NCBI GenBank assembly: GCA_963732095.1
Contig: CAVSZA010000003.1
Coordinates: 1-64,000 of the forward strand
Length of the DNA: 64,000 bases
Direction of reading: 5' to 3'
Origin: AP-15 sp963732095
Lineage (GTDB): Bacteria > Pseudomonadota > Alphaproteobacteria > ATCC43930 > CGMCC-115725
Of the stretch, positions 15,678 to 25,232 are shown piece by piece. The position numbers and the translations under genes are program-made. Under the pieces are notes generated by a model. It had not been told where the DNA came from. It made no database searches and saw only the letters and a list, made by a program, of their open reading frames with translations. Positions within the stretch are counted from its first letter, which is position 1. The number at the start of each line of letters is the position of its first letter.

Positions 15678-16991
15678 TCATTCAACGAAGAGCGATGCGG
15701 GCTGCTCGAGCAGCCCCTTCAGCTCCTGCACGAACTGCGCCGCCTCCCAGCCGTCCACAACGCGATGGTCGAAGGAGCTGGACAGGTTCATCATCTTGCG
15801 GATTACGATCTGTCCACCGCGCGCGACCGGCCGCTCAACTATACGGTTCACGCCGATAATCGCCACCTCAGGATGGTTGATCACCGGGGTGGTCACGATG
15901 CCGCCAATCGGCCCGAGACTGGTAATCGTGAGGGTAGAGCCGCTCAGCTCATCGCGGGCGGCGGTTCCGTCTCGCGTGGCGGCTGCCAGCCGGGAGATTT
16001 CGGACGCCACCTCCCAAAGGTCCAGCGCCTCTGCGTGGCGGACGACCGGCACCATGAGCCCCTGCGGCGTCTGGGTGGCAATGCCGATATGCAGGGCTGC
16101 GTGGCGCCGTACGATTCCTGCTTCGTCATCGAACAGGGCATTGATTTGGGGAAACCGCGGAATAGCGCACACCAGCGCGCGGATTAGAAACGGCAGCAGT
16201 GTCAGCCGCGGCCGATCTACCCCATGCCGGGCGTTGAGGTGAGCGCGAAGCTCCTCAAGTGTGGTCACGTCAAATTCCTCGACATAGGAGTAGTGAGGAA
16301 TTCGCCGTTTGGACTCCTGCATGCGCTCGGCGATTCGGCGTCGAAGGCCGATGATCTTGATCGCCTCGATCCCCTCCAGGCGGGCACTCCCCGCCGGCCG
16401 CGAGGCCAGGACCGCGGCACTTCCCCCCGAAGCAATGTAAGCGTCGAGGTCGGCATGGCCGATGCGGCCGGCCGGTCCGGTTCCGGGAATGAATTGCAGC
16501 GCAATGCCAAGCTCATGGGCACGGCGCCGTACGGCGGGGGAGGCGAGCGGCTTTGCCACGGTCGGACGAGCGGAGGCGACCGGAGCTTCGATCTTCTCCC
16601 GAGCCGACGCCTGAGGTGTGCGCCGCGCTTTTTTCGCTGCAAGCAGCGGACCCGCTGAGGCTGCCGGTATAGGAATGGTCGGCGCCGCAAGAGGTGCAAC
16701 GGCAGCACCCGGCGAGGCCGCCTCGTCCTGGGGTAACGCCGCCTCATCGTTATCGACGTCAAGCACCAGGAGCTCTGCCCCGACGCGAATCTTGTCTCCG
16801 GGGTCGCCCGTGATCGCAAGAACTCGACCAGCCCGAGGCGAGGGTATCTCCACGGTTGCCTTGTCCGTCATGACGTCGACCAACGGGTCATCCTCGGCAA
16901 CCATGGAGCCGACCGCAACGTGCCAGCTGACAACCTCCGCCTCGGCGATGCCCTCTCCGACGTCGGGGAGCTTGAACACGAAGCGTCCCAT
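15678..16991 (-). CDS. bkdB: branched-chain 2-oxoacid dehydrogenase E2 (lipoamide acyltransferase)
   Basis: A 437-residue core enzyme of a BCKDH-type complex. Residues 1-77 form a lipoyl domain with the lipoylated lysine in DVMTDKATVEIPSP (Lys44). A Pro/Ala linker follows to about residue 140, then a peripheral-subunit-binding domain (SPAVRRRAHELGIALQFIPG, TGPAGRIGHADLDAYI), then the acyltransferase domain with MNLSSSFDHRVVDGWEAAQF as the catalytic His segment. It moves acyl groups from E1 to CoA. The ATG at 16991 starts one base after the E1beta stop, showing tight coupling. The longer upstream frame is only E1beta read in another frame. Confidence 0.93.
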   Translation of the reverse strand: MGRFVFKLPDVGEGIAEAEVVSWHVAVGSMVAEDDPLVDVMTDKATVEIPSPRAGRVLAITGDPGDKIRVGAELLVLDVDNDEAALPQDEAASPGAAVAPLAAPTIPIPAASAGPLLAAKKARRTPQASAREKIEAPVASARPTVAKPLASPAVRRRAHELGIALQFIPGTGPAGRIGHADLDAYIASGGSAAVLASRPAGSARLEGIEAIKIIGLRRRIAERMQESKRRIPHYSYVEEFDVTTLEELRAHLNARHGVDRPRLTLLPFLIRALVCAIPRFPQINALFDDEAGIVRRHAALHIGIATQTPQGLMVPVVRHAEALDLWEVASEISRLAAATRDGTAARDELSGSTLTITSLGPIGGIVTTPVINHPEVAIIGVNRIVERPVARGGQIVIRKMMNLSSSFDHRVVDGWEAAQFVQELKGLLEQPASLFVE

Positions 16992-16992
16992 G

Positions 16993-18006
16993 TCAGCCCT
17001 CCATCGCCCTACGGAGCCCCTCCGCGACGCGCCGGGGGCCGGGGAAATACTCCCACTCCAGCGAATGCGGGTAAGGTGTATCCCAGCCGGTAACCCGCAC
17101 GATGGGCGCCTCAAGGCTGTAGAAGCAGTTCTCCTGGACGAGCGCCGACAATTCGGCGCCAAAGCCGCTCGTGCGGGTGGCTTCGTGGACGATTGCGCAC
17201 CGTCCTGTCTTGGTGACGGAGGCCACGATCGTGTCAATGTCGACAGGGACCAGCGTGCGAAGGTCGACCACTTCGGCGTCCACTCCGCTCTCGGCCACCG
17301 CCGCCATCGCGACGTGCACCATGGTCCCGTAGGTCAGAACCGTCACGCCCTCGCCAGGCCGCACGACTGACGCCTTACTGAGCGGGATCGTGTAATGCCC
17401 GTCCGGGATCTCTCCCGCCGGGTGCTCCGTCCATGGTGTCACCGGTTGATCGTGGTGGCCGTTGAACGGGCCATTGTAGAGGCGTTTGGGCTCGAGAAAG
17501 ATAACCGGGTCGTCGTCTTCGATCGCGCTGATCAGGAGCCCCTTGGCATCGTAGGGGTTTGACGGGATGACCGTCTTGAGCCCGCAGACGTGGGTGAAGA
17601 TGGCCTCAGGGCTCTGACTGTGCGTCTGTCCCCCGAAGATCCCACCACCGCACGGCGTGCGTACAGTAATGGGCGCAGTGAACTCGCCCGCCGACCGATA
17701 GCGGAGCCGCGCTGCGGTCGAAACGAGTTGGTCCGTAGCGGGATAGATATAGTCCGCAAACTGGATCTCCACGACCGGACGCAAACCGTAGACGCCCATT
17801 CCGATGGCGGTCGCCAGGATGCCCGCCTCGGCGATTGGCGTGTCGAAAGCGCAATTCGGCCCATACTTCCGCTGCAGACCTTCGGTGCAGCGGAATACAC
17901 CTCCAAAGTACCCGACGTCCTCTCCGAAGACGACGACGTTGTCGTCCCGAGCCATCATGACGTCCATCGCCGAGTTCAGCGCCTGTACCATGCTCATCCG
18001 CGCCAT
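16993..18006 (-). CDS. bkdA2: branched-chain 2-oxoacid dehydrogenase E1 beta subunit
   Basis: A 337-residue transketolase-like subunit. Signatures: MSMVQALNSAMDVMMARDDN, VVVFGEDVGYFGGVFRCTEG (Glu of the TPP-activating site), FDTPIAEAGILATAIGMGVY, GGGIFGGQTHSQSPEAIFTH and the C-terminal VTGWDTPYPHSLEWEYFPG. With E1alpha it decarboxylates 2-oxoacids from Leu, Ile and Val using TPP. The ATG at 18006 lies two bases after the restored E1alpha stop. The open frame extends upstream to 18294 only because it runs antisense-free through the E1alpha tail. Confidence 0.93.
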   Translation of the reverse strand: MARMSMVQALNSAMDVMMARDDNVVVFGEDVGYFGGVFRCTEGLQRKYGPNCAFDTPIAEAGILATAIGMGVYGLRPVVEIQFADYIYPATDQLVSTAARLRYRSAGEFTAPITVRTPCGGGIFGGQTHSQSPEAIFTHVCGLKTVIPSNPYDAKGLLISAIEDDDPVIFLEPKRLYNGPFNGHHDQPVTPWTEHPAGEIPDGHYTIPLSKASVVRPGEGVTVLTYGTMVHVAMAAVAESGVDAEVVDLRTLVPVDIDTIVASVTKTGRCAIVHEATRTSGFGAELSALVQENCFYSLEAPIVRVTGWDTPYPHSLEWEYFPGPRRVAEGLRRAMEG

Positions 18007-18008
18007 GT

Positions 18009-19240
18009 TCAGAACCCCAGTTCCTGCCGCTGACGACGAAGTGCCAGGGCATCTCCTTGAAGACATCGTCGAACATGGTCGCCGGGCTGTGGTGCTCGCC
18101 GGTACCCATCGTGCCATAGCTTTCGGCTTCGCGCTGGGCGTCACGCACCTCGCTATCCACCTCGGCCGCCAGATGGGAATGCTGCTCGTCCGACCACGCC
18201 CCGAGTGCCGCCAGGTGCGCCTGCAGGCGTGCGATCGGATCACCAAGTGGCCAATGGCCGGCCTCGTCGGCTGGCCGATATTTGCTCGGGTCATCGCTCG
18301 TGGAATGCGCCGACGCGCGGTAGGAGAGCAATTCGATGACCGTAGCGCCCAGGTTGGATCGTGCCCGATCGGCCGCCCAGCTGGTCACCGCATGCACCGC
18401 CAGGAAGTCGTTCCCGTCAACACGCAGGGCCGGCAGGCCATAACCTAGGCCACGCGCTGCAAAGGTCGTGTGCTCGCCTCCCGCAATCCTCTGGAAGGAC
18501 GAAATGGCGTATTGGTTGTTGACAATGTTCAAGATGACCGGCGCGCGATAGACGCTGGCGAACGTCAGGGCGTGGTGGAAGTCACCCTCTGCAGTCGCAC
18601 CCTCTCCGATCCACCCGGCGGCGATCCGGTCGTCGTGCCTGATGGCCGAGGCCATGGCCCACCCGACGGCCTGTGGGAAGTGCGTGGCCAGATTACCGAC
18701 AACAGAGAAAAATCCCACCGCCTTGCTGGAATACATAACCGGCATCTGGCGGCCCTTCAGCCGGTCCCTCGAGTTGGAAAATACCTGGTTCATCATCTCG
18801 ACCAACGGCCAGCCACGGGCAATGAGGAGCCCCTGCTGCCGGTAGGTCGGGAACGCCATGTCGCGGTGGTCGAGCGCCATGGCCTGCGCAACCCCGATTG
18901 CCTCCTCGCCTGTGCAAGGCATGTAGAACGACGTCTTGCCCTGGCGCTGAGCACGGAACATTCGGTTGTCATACGCCCGCGTCAGCATCATCGCCCGCAG
19001 ACCGCGATGCAGTGTCCCGGGGTCCAGCTTTGGATCCCACGGGCCGACTGCGTCATCGTTGTCGTCAAGCACGCGGATCAGCGCGTAAGCGTGCTCGCGT
19101 ATAGCAGCCGGCTCCACGCTGATATCGGAACGTGTGACTGAACCTGCCGCCGGCACCTTCACCCAGTTGAAGTCCGGGGGCTGCCCGGCCCGGGCGGCCG
19201 GCTCTGGGACGTGCAGCTGCAAGGGGAAAGAGTTCTTCAA
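18009..19240 (-). pseudogene. bkdA1: branched-chain 2-oxoacid dehydrogenase E1 alpha subunit, last residues frameshifted
   Basis: About 410 residues. Family marks: YDNRMFRAQRQGKTSFYMPC, TGEEAIGVAQAMALDHRDMA, FPTYRQQGLLIARGWPL, and the TPP-binding GWIGEGATAEGDFHHALTF with VILNIVNNQYAIS. The start is a TTG at 19240 behind GGGAG. At the very end, after FDDVFKEMPWH near 18040, one base is missing: the shifted frame gives LRRQRQELGF and a stop at 18009, the normal family C-terminus, while the literal frame runs 130 residues into E1beta. Because only the last dozen residues are affected the enzyme may still work, or this may be a sequencing slip. First gene of the operon. Confidence 0.9.
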
Positions 19241-19908
19241 CTGTCATCTCCCGATATGGCTCAAGGGCATTGCCAAACTTGCCCATAGGCGATTGCCCGT
19301 GGGCAATCTGGGGTCACTACAGAATTTGCGCGATATCCCCAGAATGCAAAGCGCCTAGGGTCATGCCCCCATTGGCAGGTGGGGACCACACCGCGCTAAA
19401 TCTGAAGATCAACGGGGCCGGCAAGCATCGCTGGACGGTGCCCGAAGATACCTTGTCGCTGATCCGCGGGTCCGGGACGGTGACACGCAGATGGCCGGTT
19501 TCGGCGCGAATTCGACAGGCGGTGGCGCAGGGTCGGCTCGCTACCGATTGGCGTAAGAGGGTCTGGAGTCCACCGAGGGTCACACTCGGCGGTGCCGTCA
19601 ACCACTGAGCACAGCTACTCTACCTTCAACCGCGGAAGAAATATCGCCTTGCCGAATCCGTCGTGAAGCGCGAGGAGCCGGCGTTCGCTGGTCTGGGGGC
19701 GAACAGCCGGCGTCGAGCCGTACGAGCCATTCTCGCAGCAGCAAATAATCGGATGCTATGAGCAGGACATTCCCACCGACGTCTGCCCAGAGCCAATCGT
19801 ATTGGCCACAGCGCAGGGTCGCCGTTGAGATATGTCCATGAAGCCGCTGATCTGAACCGGAATATCGCACTCAGACGAACCACGTCGGCCGCCATCGCCG
19901 CGCCCGCG
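19241..19908. other. gap without a recognisable gene
   Basis: Short frames on both strands (for example minus 19598-19870) show no family resemblance. The interval separates the BCKDH operon from the end of the acyl-CoA ligase gene and probably holds the BCKDH promoter near 19250-19400. No bkdR- or Lrp-type regulator is encoded here. Confidence 0.4.
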
Positions 19909-21564
19909 TCACGTACCGCTGTTCGTCGCTAGTTGCTCTACGAGGCTGGGCTTATGGATCTTGCCCGTAGGCGTGCGCGGGAGCTGTGCCGCCGTGCGAA
20001 AAACGAGCCGCGCCGGTACCTTGTAGCTTGCCAGCCGCTCACGGCAGAAGGCGACGATCGCCGCAGGATCGGTTGTAGCCCCGCCGCGCAGCTCGACCGC
20101 TGCGGCGACGATCTCGCCCTTTGACCGATGCGGAACACCCACGACATAGGCCTGCACGATGTCCGGATGTTGTAGCAGGACTTGCTCGACCTCGAGCGGC
20201 GCGACGTTGACGCCGCCGGTCTTGATCAGCTCCTTTAGCCGCCCGCAAAACCGGATGCGTCCATCCGCCTCGATCGTGCCGAGATCGCCGGTCAAAAAAT
20301 AGCCATCCCGGTCGAACGCCTCTGCATCGAGTTCCGGCGCTCGGTAATAACCCGGCGTGACGTAGCCCGCGACGGCGAGCTCCCCGATCTCGCCTTCGGG
20401 CAACGGTCGCCGCGTAACGGGATCGACGGCACGGATCGTCATTCCGGGGAGCGGCAGGCCTTGGCTGTGCAGGCGGACCGCCAGCGGGTCATTGGCATCG
20501 CTCACGGCGCAATTGCCATAGGTCTCCGTCGCGCCGTAGACATTGCAGAGTTCTGCGGCTCCCAGCGCCTCGATGGTCATTGCGATGTCTTCGGGCGGGC
20601 CAATGGTGAGCCCGGTCCGCATCGCACCGAGGCGGCGTCCAGGGTGGTCCTCGTGCTCCCGCAGGGCCCGCGCCATGTTGCCCATGCCGTAGTAGACGCT
20701 GCAGCGCTCGCGCTCGATCAGCGCCAAAGCTTCTCCCGCCTCGAAGCTCTCCTGCAAGACGAGGCAGCCGCCATGCGTCATGATCGCCGGCACGGCATTG
20801 GCCGAGCCGAATGACCAGAACAATGGCACGGCGAGCCATAAGCGGTCGCAGGCGCGAAGGTGCTGCCGTTCGCCGATGTCGAAGCCGTTGGCGATCAGAG
20901 GCCCGTGCGCCAAGGTCACGCCCTTTGGCGCCGCGGTCGAGCCCGAGGTGTAGAGGATGTAGCAGATGTCCTGCGCCGTCACAGCCTGCTGTGCGGCGGC
21001 GAGTGCTGCGGCATCGACTGTTGCGCCCCGTGCCAGGAATTGCCGCAGCGAGAAGACCGCGGCGGGTGCGCGCCCCTCCACAGCCACGACGGTGCGCAGG
21101 TTCGGCAGCCGCGCGCTCCTGAGCGCGCCCGGCGGTGACCCGTCGAGTTCGGGGCAAAGGTCGCGCAGCGCGTCGAGGAAGCGCCGGCCGCGGAAGGCCT
21201 CGAGCGTGATCAACGCTGCGGCGCCGGAATGCTCCAAAGCCCAAGCGAGTTCACGCGGCGTCGAGAACGTGCTGAGCGCGGCGACGACGGCGCCGATCTT
21301 GGCGACACCGAAGGCGGCGACAAGCCATTCCGTTCGGTTGGTGACCAGCAGGGCGACCCGGTCTCCGCGCCGGATGCCGACGGCGAGGAATGCCCGGGCG
21401 AATTCATCCACCCGCGCCTTGAGGCCGGCGTAATCGAGACGCTCGTCGCGAAACACCAGAGCCTCGGCGCCGGGCGTGGCGGTCGCCATCTCATCGACCA
21501 GATCGCCGAGCGTTCGGCTGGCCGGACGCTGGCTCGCGCCGTCACTCATCGGGTCCTCATTCAT
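19909..21564 (-). CDS. AMP-forming acyl-CoA synthetase/ligase (benzoate-CoA-ligase-like)
   Basis: A 551-residue ANL-superfamily enzyme that activates a carboxylic acid to its CoA thioester through an acyl-adenylate. Motifs in order: P-loop YILYTSGSTAAPKGVTLAHG, ELCNVYGATETYGNCAV (A5), GYFLTGDLGTIEADGRIRFC (A7), GRLKELIKTGGVNVAPLEVE (hinge), and the catalytic Lys in PRTPTGKIHKPSLVE. The VPLFWSFGSANAVPAI region resembles aryl-CoA ligases rather than long-chain enzymes. The ATG at 21564 overlaps the hydratase stop by eight bases, so the two are co-translated. Together they suggest one acyl- or aryl-CoA degradation step pair. Confidence 0.92.
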   Translation of the reverse strand: MNEDPMSDGASQRPASRTLGDLVDEMATATPGAEALVFRDERLDYAGLKARVDEFARAFLAVGIRRGDRVALLVTNRTEWLVAAFGVAKIGAVVAALSTFSTPRELAWALEHSGAAALITLEAFRGRRFLDALRDLCPELDGSPPGALRSARLPNLRTVVAVEGRAPAAVFSLRQFLARGATVDAAALAAAQQAVTAQDICYILYTSGSTAAPKGVTLAHGPLIANGFDIGERQHLRACDRLWLAVPLFWSFGSANAVPAIMTHGGCLVLQESFEAGEALALIERERCSVYYGMGNMARALREHEDHPGRRLGAMRTGLTIGPPEDIAMTIEALGAAELCNVYGATETYGNCAVSDANDPLAVRLHSQGLPLPGMTIRAVDPVTRRPLPEGEIGELAVAGYVTPGYYRAPELDAEAFDRDGYFLTGDLGTIEADGRIRFCGRLKELIKTGGVNVAPLEVEQVLLQHPDIVQAYVVGVPHRSKGEIVAAAVELRGGATTDPAAIVAFCRERLASYKVPARLVFRTAAQLPRTPTGKIHKPSLVEQLATNSGT

Positions 21565-22318
21565 AGTGAGGCCGCCGCTTCTCGCGGAACGCGGCGACGC
21601 CCTCGACGAAGTGGGGGCTGGCTCGCACCGCGTCGCCGAGCTGCTGCTCCAGCGCCTCGCGGGTCAACGCGTGATCGGCGATTGTGGCGCTGACTTGCCG
21701 CTTGACCGCCTGCACCGCCGAGGGGCTGTTCGCAGCGATCGTTTCGGCGGTCTCGATCGCCCAACCCATCAGCTCGCTGCGGGGCACAAGCCGGTTTACC
21801 AGGCCGAGCCGAACCGCCTCCCCAGCGTCGATCAAACGCGCCGTCAGCAGCAGGTCCATCGCGTGAACGTAACCAATCTGCTGGGTCAGCTTTATCGTCG
21901 AGCCGCCGAACGGGTAGATCGACCACTTGACCTCGGTCAGGCCAAAACGCGCCTCCGGCGCAGCGGCGCGGATGTCGGTCGAGAGCATCAATTCGAGGCC
22001 ACCGCCGACGCAGTCACCGTTGACCGCGGCGACGATTGGTTTCGAATATGGGTCGTTCTTCAGCAAGGCGTGGTTGACCATCCGCGCCACTTCCGGCGCG
22101 GCCGACAGATCGCCGCTGACATCGGCGCCGACGGTAAAGGCTCGCTGACCGGCGCCGGTCAAGATGATGCAGCGGCAATCGCCGTCGCGCTCCAGCTCGT
22201 CCCAGAGGCGTCCGAGCTCGATCAGCATCTGTCGCGTCATGGCGTTGAGGCGCGGCTGGTTGTCAACGGTGACGAGTGCGACGTGCCGGCTATGCCGGGC
22301 GAGTCGGATCTCCATCAT
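21557..22318 (-). CDS. enoyl-CoA hydratase/isomerase family protein
   Basis: About 253 residues from the ATG at 22318 (an upstream in-frame start at 22339 is weaker). Crotonase motifs: VALVTVDNQPRLNAMTRQML, AFTVGADVSGDLS, the oxyanion-hole segment PIVAAVNGDCVGGGLELMLS, and TDIRAAAPEARFGLTEVKW. The second catalytic Glu position is followed by SIYPFGGSTIKLTQQIGY. It acts on acyl-CoA esters in the cytoplasm and is coupled to the ligase downstream. The head-to-head neighbour at 22447 is a quinone reductase, with a promoter region of about 130 bases shared between them. Confidence 0.92.
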   Translation of the reverse strand: MMEIRLARHSRHVALVTVDNQPRLNAMTRQMLIELGRLWDELERDGDCRCIILTGAGQRAFTVGADVSGDLSAAPEVARMVNHALLKNDPYSKPIVAAVNGDCVGGGLELMLSTDIRAAAPEARFGLTEVKWSIYPFGGSTIKLTQQIGYVHAMDLLLTARLIDAGEAVRLGLVNRLVPRSELMGWAIETAETIAANSPSAVQAVKRQVSATIADHALTREALEQQLGDAVRASPHFVEGVAAFREKRRPHYE

Positions 22319-22446
22319 TCGGGCTCCAGGCAACGTCACCGGTGACGGCAGTTGAGGGCCGGCGCGGGCCGCCTGTCAACCGACCGCTCCCGATCGTTTT
22401 GCGATATCGTCGGCGCGAGCGATGGGCGTATGGCGAGGAGCAGGAA

Positions 22447-23424
22447 ATGAAGGCGATTCGTTGCCGGGAGTGGGGCGCTCCCGATGTGCTGCGGTTCGAA
22501 GAGGCCGAGAGCCCGAACCTCAAGCAGCACCAGGTACGCCTCCGGGTCCGCGCCGCGGGCGTCAACTTCGCCGACAGCCTGATGGTCGGCGGCACCTATC
22601 AGGTGAAGCCGCAGTTCCCGTTCATTCCGGGGCTCGAAGCCGCCGGCGAGATTGTCGAGACAGGCAGCGCGGTCGATGGCTTGCGGATCGGGCAGCGGGC
22701 GCTCGCGGTGCTGCGCAACGGCGGCGGCTATGCCGAGGAGATTGTGCTCGACGCCGCCGCGGTGGTGCCAATCCCCGATGCAATGGATTTCGTCATCGCC
22801 GCCGCCTTTCCGGTTGCCTACGGCACCGCGCATTTCGCGCTGACCCATCGCGGCCATCTGCAACCGGGCGAGACGCTGCTCGTGCTTGGCGCCGCCGGCG
22901 GGGTCGGGCTGACCGCGGTCGAGATCGGCAAAGCGATGGGCGCGCGGGTCATCGCTGCGGCGGGCGGCAGGGAAAAACTGGCAGTGGCGCACTCGCGGGG
23001 AGCCGACGAGCTGATCGACTACAAGGCGGAAAGCATTCGCGACCGGGTGCGCGCGCTGACCGGCGGCAGGGGCGCCGATGTCGTCTACGACCCGGTCGGC
23101 GGCGATGCGTTCGACCAGGCGCTCCGCGTGGTCAACTGGGAGGCGCGGATGCTGGTGATCGGCTTTGCCGCCGGCCGCATCCAGTCGGTCCCGGCCAATC
23201 TGATCCTGGTCAAGAACATCTCGGTCATCGGCGTCGTGTGGGGCGCGCAGGCCGAACGCGACCCCGCCCTGATCAGCCGCAACCTCGCCGAGCTGCTGCG
23301 CTGGTGGGAGGCCGGCCGGCTCGAGCCTCTGGTCGCGAAAGTTTTTCCGTTGCCCGAGGCCGGCGAGGCACTGACGGCGCTGCTGTCGCGCCGGTACGCC
23401 GGTAAGATCGTCCTCGAAACTTAA
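22447..23424 (+). CDS. NAD(P)H:quinone reductase (zinc-independent MDR family)
   Basis: A 325-residue member of the medium-chain dehydrogenase/reductase superfamily without the zinc ligands. N-terminal MKAIRCREWGAPDVLRFEEA; GVNFADSLMVGGTYQVKPQF; FIPGLEAAGEIVETG; nucleotide-binding LLVLGAAGGVGLTAVEIGKA; then GADVVYDPVGGDAFDQALR. These match the NADPH:quinone oxidoreductase/zeta-crystallin group, some of which also reduce enoyl-CoA or 2-alkenals. The ATG at 22447 follows GAGGAGCAGG; the upstream extension overlaps the divergent hydratase and is not coding. Confidence 0.93.
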   Translation: MKAIRCREWGAPDVLRFEEAESPNLKQHQVRLRVRAAGVNFADSLMVGGTYQVKPQFPFIPGLEAAGEIVETGSAVDGLRIGQRALAVLRNGGGYAEEIVLDAAAVVPIPDAMDFVIAAAFPVAYGTAHFALTHRGHLQPGETLLVLGAAGGVGLTAVEIGKAMGARVIAAAGGREKLAVAHSRGADELIDYKAESIRDRVRALTGGRGADVVYDPVGGDAFDQALRVVNWEARMLVIGFAAGRIQSVPANLILVKNISVIGVVWGAQAERDPALISRNLAELLRWWEAGRLEPLVAKVFPLPEAGEALTALLSRRYAGKIVLET

Positions 23425-23536
23425 AGGGGCCGACGCGGCCTCAAAGCGGCTCGCCGCAGCCCCCGCCTTACACCAACCGTTCGCTCGCCTGTTCCAATTC
23501 GGCGCGGAAGGCCGGGTCGGCGACAACATTCCGCTC

Positions 23537-24328
23537 TTAACTGATCGTGGGCGTAACGCCGCCGTCGACGCGAAGCGCGGCGCCATTGGTGCCTGATGAC
23601 AGCGGGCTCGCTACATAGGCGACTAGGGTTGGCGATCTCGTCAGGCTCGATCATCCGCTGCAATAGGGACGACGGCCGGGCTTTGGCGAAGAATTCGACT
23701 TCGATCTGCTCGGACGGCGCCTCGGGATCGTTCGCGATGCTTTTCAGAAAGTCGATAATGCCTTCGGAACGCGTCGGGCCGGGCAGCACAGAATTTACCG
23801 TCACCTTCGTGCCTTTGGTCAGCCCCGCAAGACCGCGAGACGGCAAGCTGAGCAGTCTTGGTCGTACCGTAATGAATCATCTCGCCCGGCGTGACGAGGC
23901 CTGATTCACTGGAGATGAAGATGATCCGACCCCAGTTCCGCTCCAGCATGCCCTGGGAAATACGCCCGGGCCAGCCGAACGCCGCTCAGCACGTTAACCT
24001 CGAAGTAGCTGCGCCAGTCTGCGTCGGTGATCGCCGCGAAGTCCTTGATCTCATAGATCCCGAGATTGTTTACAAGTATGTCCACACTCGGCGTCGCACG
24101 CACAAGGGCAGCGGCGCCCTTCTCCGTCGAGGCGTCAGCCAAGACGCCGCTCACTCGGGCGCCGCCCGAGACGCGAATGCTGTCGACCGCCTGGTCGAGC
24201 TTTGCCTAGTTACGGCCGGTGACGATCACCTTGGCGCCTTCGACGGCGAGCTTGCGGGCGATCTCGAGGCCGATACCCGCAGTCGAGCCGGTGACGAGGG
24301 CGGTTTTGTTGCTCAGGTGCAGATCCAT
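23537..24328 (-). pseudogene. short-chain dehydrogenase/reductase with a nonsense codon and frameshifts
   Basis: From the ATG at 24328 the minus strand reads MDLHLSNKTALVTGSTAGIG (NAD-binding TGSxxGIG), then GAKVIVTGRN followed by TAG and AKLDQAVDSIRVSGGARVSG. Later frames give SVDILVNNLGIYEIKDFAAI, GRIIFISSESGLVTPGEMIH with YGTTK (the YxxxK catalytic pair), VTVNSVLPGPTRSEGIIDFL and finally GAALRVDGGVTPTIS at 23537. At least three frame changes plus one stop separate these blocks, so this is a true pseudogene rather than a single slip. Confidence 0.85.
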
Positions 24329-24453
24329 GATGGTGTCTCCTACTGCGCGGCACCGGTCCACGTTGCAGCAATTCTCCGGCGGGGCCCTAAACTTCGGAGA
24401 ACCCAGCTTGGTTCGTCGAGCCGGCGGTGGTCATCGACGCTCCCGCGTCTCCG

Positions 24454-24825
24454 TCAGGTGTTTAGCGACTTGTCGATACAAGCAAGCAATTCGTTCTCGT
24501 CGAATGGCTTGCTCAGGTAACAAACGACCCCATCCCCCAACGCGTCCTCCCGCGCGCTGTCGTCGGGGTAAGCCGTGATTAGAATAGTCGGGATGGTCTT
24601 TCCCGCAGCCAGCAGGCGGCGATGCAGTTCGAGCCCCGTCATCCCCGGCATCTGCACGTCCGTGATAAGGCAGGAGGTACGGGGGATTTGGCGGGAGCTT
24701 AAGAACCCTTCAGCGGAGGCGAAGGCTACGGCGGTATATCCCAACGACTTGATGAGTCCCCTGATTGCCTCGCGCATCGATTCATCATCGTCGACCACCG
24801 AGATCAGGGTTTGTGTTTTCGGCAC
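24454..24825 (-). CDS. single-domain response regulator (FixJ/NtrC-type receiver)
   Basis: A 123-residue receiver domain without an output domain. Acid pocket VVDDDES at 10-16, phospho-acceptor Asp56 in ITDVQMPG, switch Thr in ILITAY, conserved Lys in LSKPF. The pattern SLGYTAVAFASAEGFLSS is typical of FixJ-family receivers, many of which stand alone in Bradyrhizobium and its relatives and act as phosphate sinks or relay proteins. No histidine kinase is adjacent. Confidence 0.9.
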   Translation of the reverse strand: MPKTQTLISVVDDDESMREAIRGLIKSLGYTAVAFASAEGFLSSRQIPRTSCLITDVQMPGMTGLELHRRLLAAGKTIPTILITAYPDDSAREDALGDGVVCYLSKPFDENELLACIDKSLNT

Positions 24826-25232
24826 TTGACCTCCACATCTGGGGTTTTCGAGAGTATGAACGCGCTGCGATCTGGGCGAGGGATATTCGACACATGTTGA
24901 GAGTAAGATTAAACCACGGTGCCCGCGATTATACTTTGGTTTAAAATGGAATTGCTGCGAGAGTGAATTTGGCTGGGCGTCCGCGAATCGTGGCCAAGGT
25001 AAAAATTCCTTTCTCCTACGAGAGCGCGATTTTAGGATATCTGACCGCGGGATTGCCGCTGCCCTGAGAGTTGGGGTGCCTCTATCGCAGGGAAGCGCGA
25101 GCGATAACTGCGCAGCCGACGATCATTGGGAGCAGCGAGATCACTGTAAAAGTCCATCGTGGCTAGGTCATGCGAAGGCATTGTCAGGAAAACGGGCTGC
25201 TGGATCGGAGGGGTTCGGGGTAGGCTGCGGGC
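24826..25232. other. AT-richer spacer and probable left end of the IS6 element
   Basis: No gene seen. AT-rich bases near 24890-25020 may hold the promoter of the receiver gene. The IS6 left end probably starts near 25174 (GGCATTGTCAGGAAAACG), but a matching right-hand inverted repeat was not found by eye. Confidence 0.35.

Noticed and set aside
16618..17370. A 250-residue plus-strand frame opposite E2 and E1beta
   Set aside because: Antisense to two well-conserved genes; composition is Ser/Arg/Pro-rich and meaningless.
22336..23586. A 416-residue minus-strand frame opposite the quinone reductase
   Set aside because: Antisense shadow; the plus strand encodes a complete MDR enzyme with all motifs.
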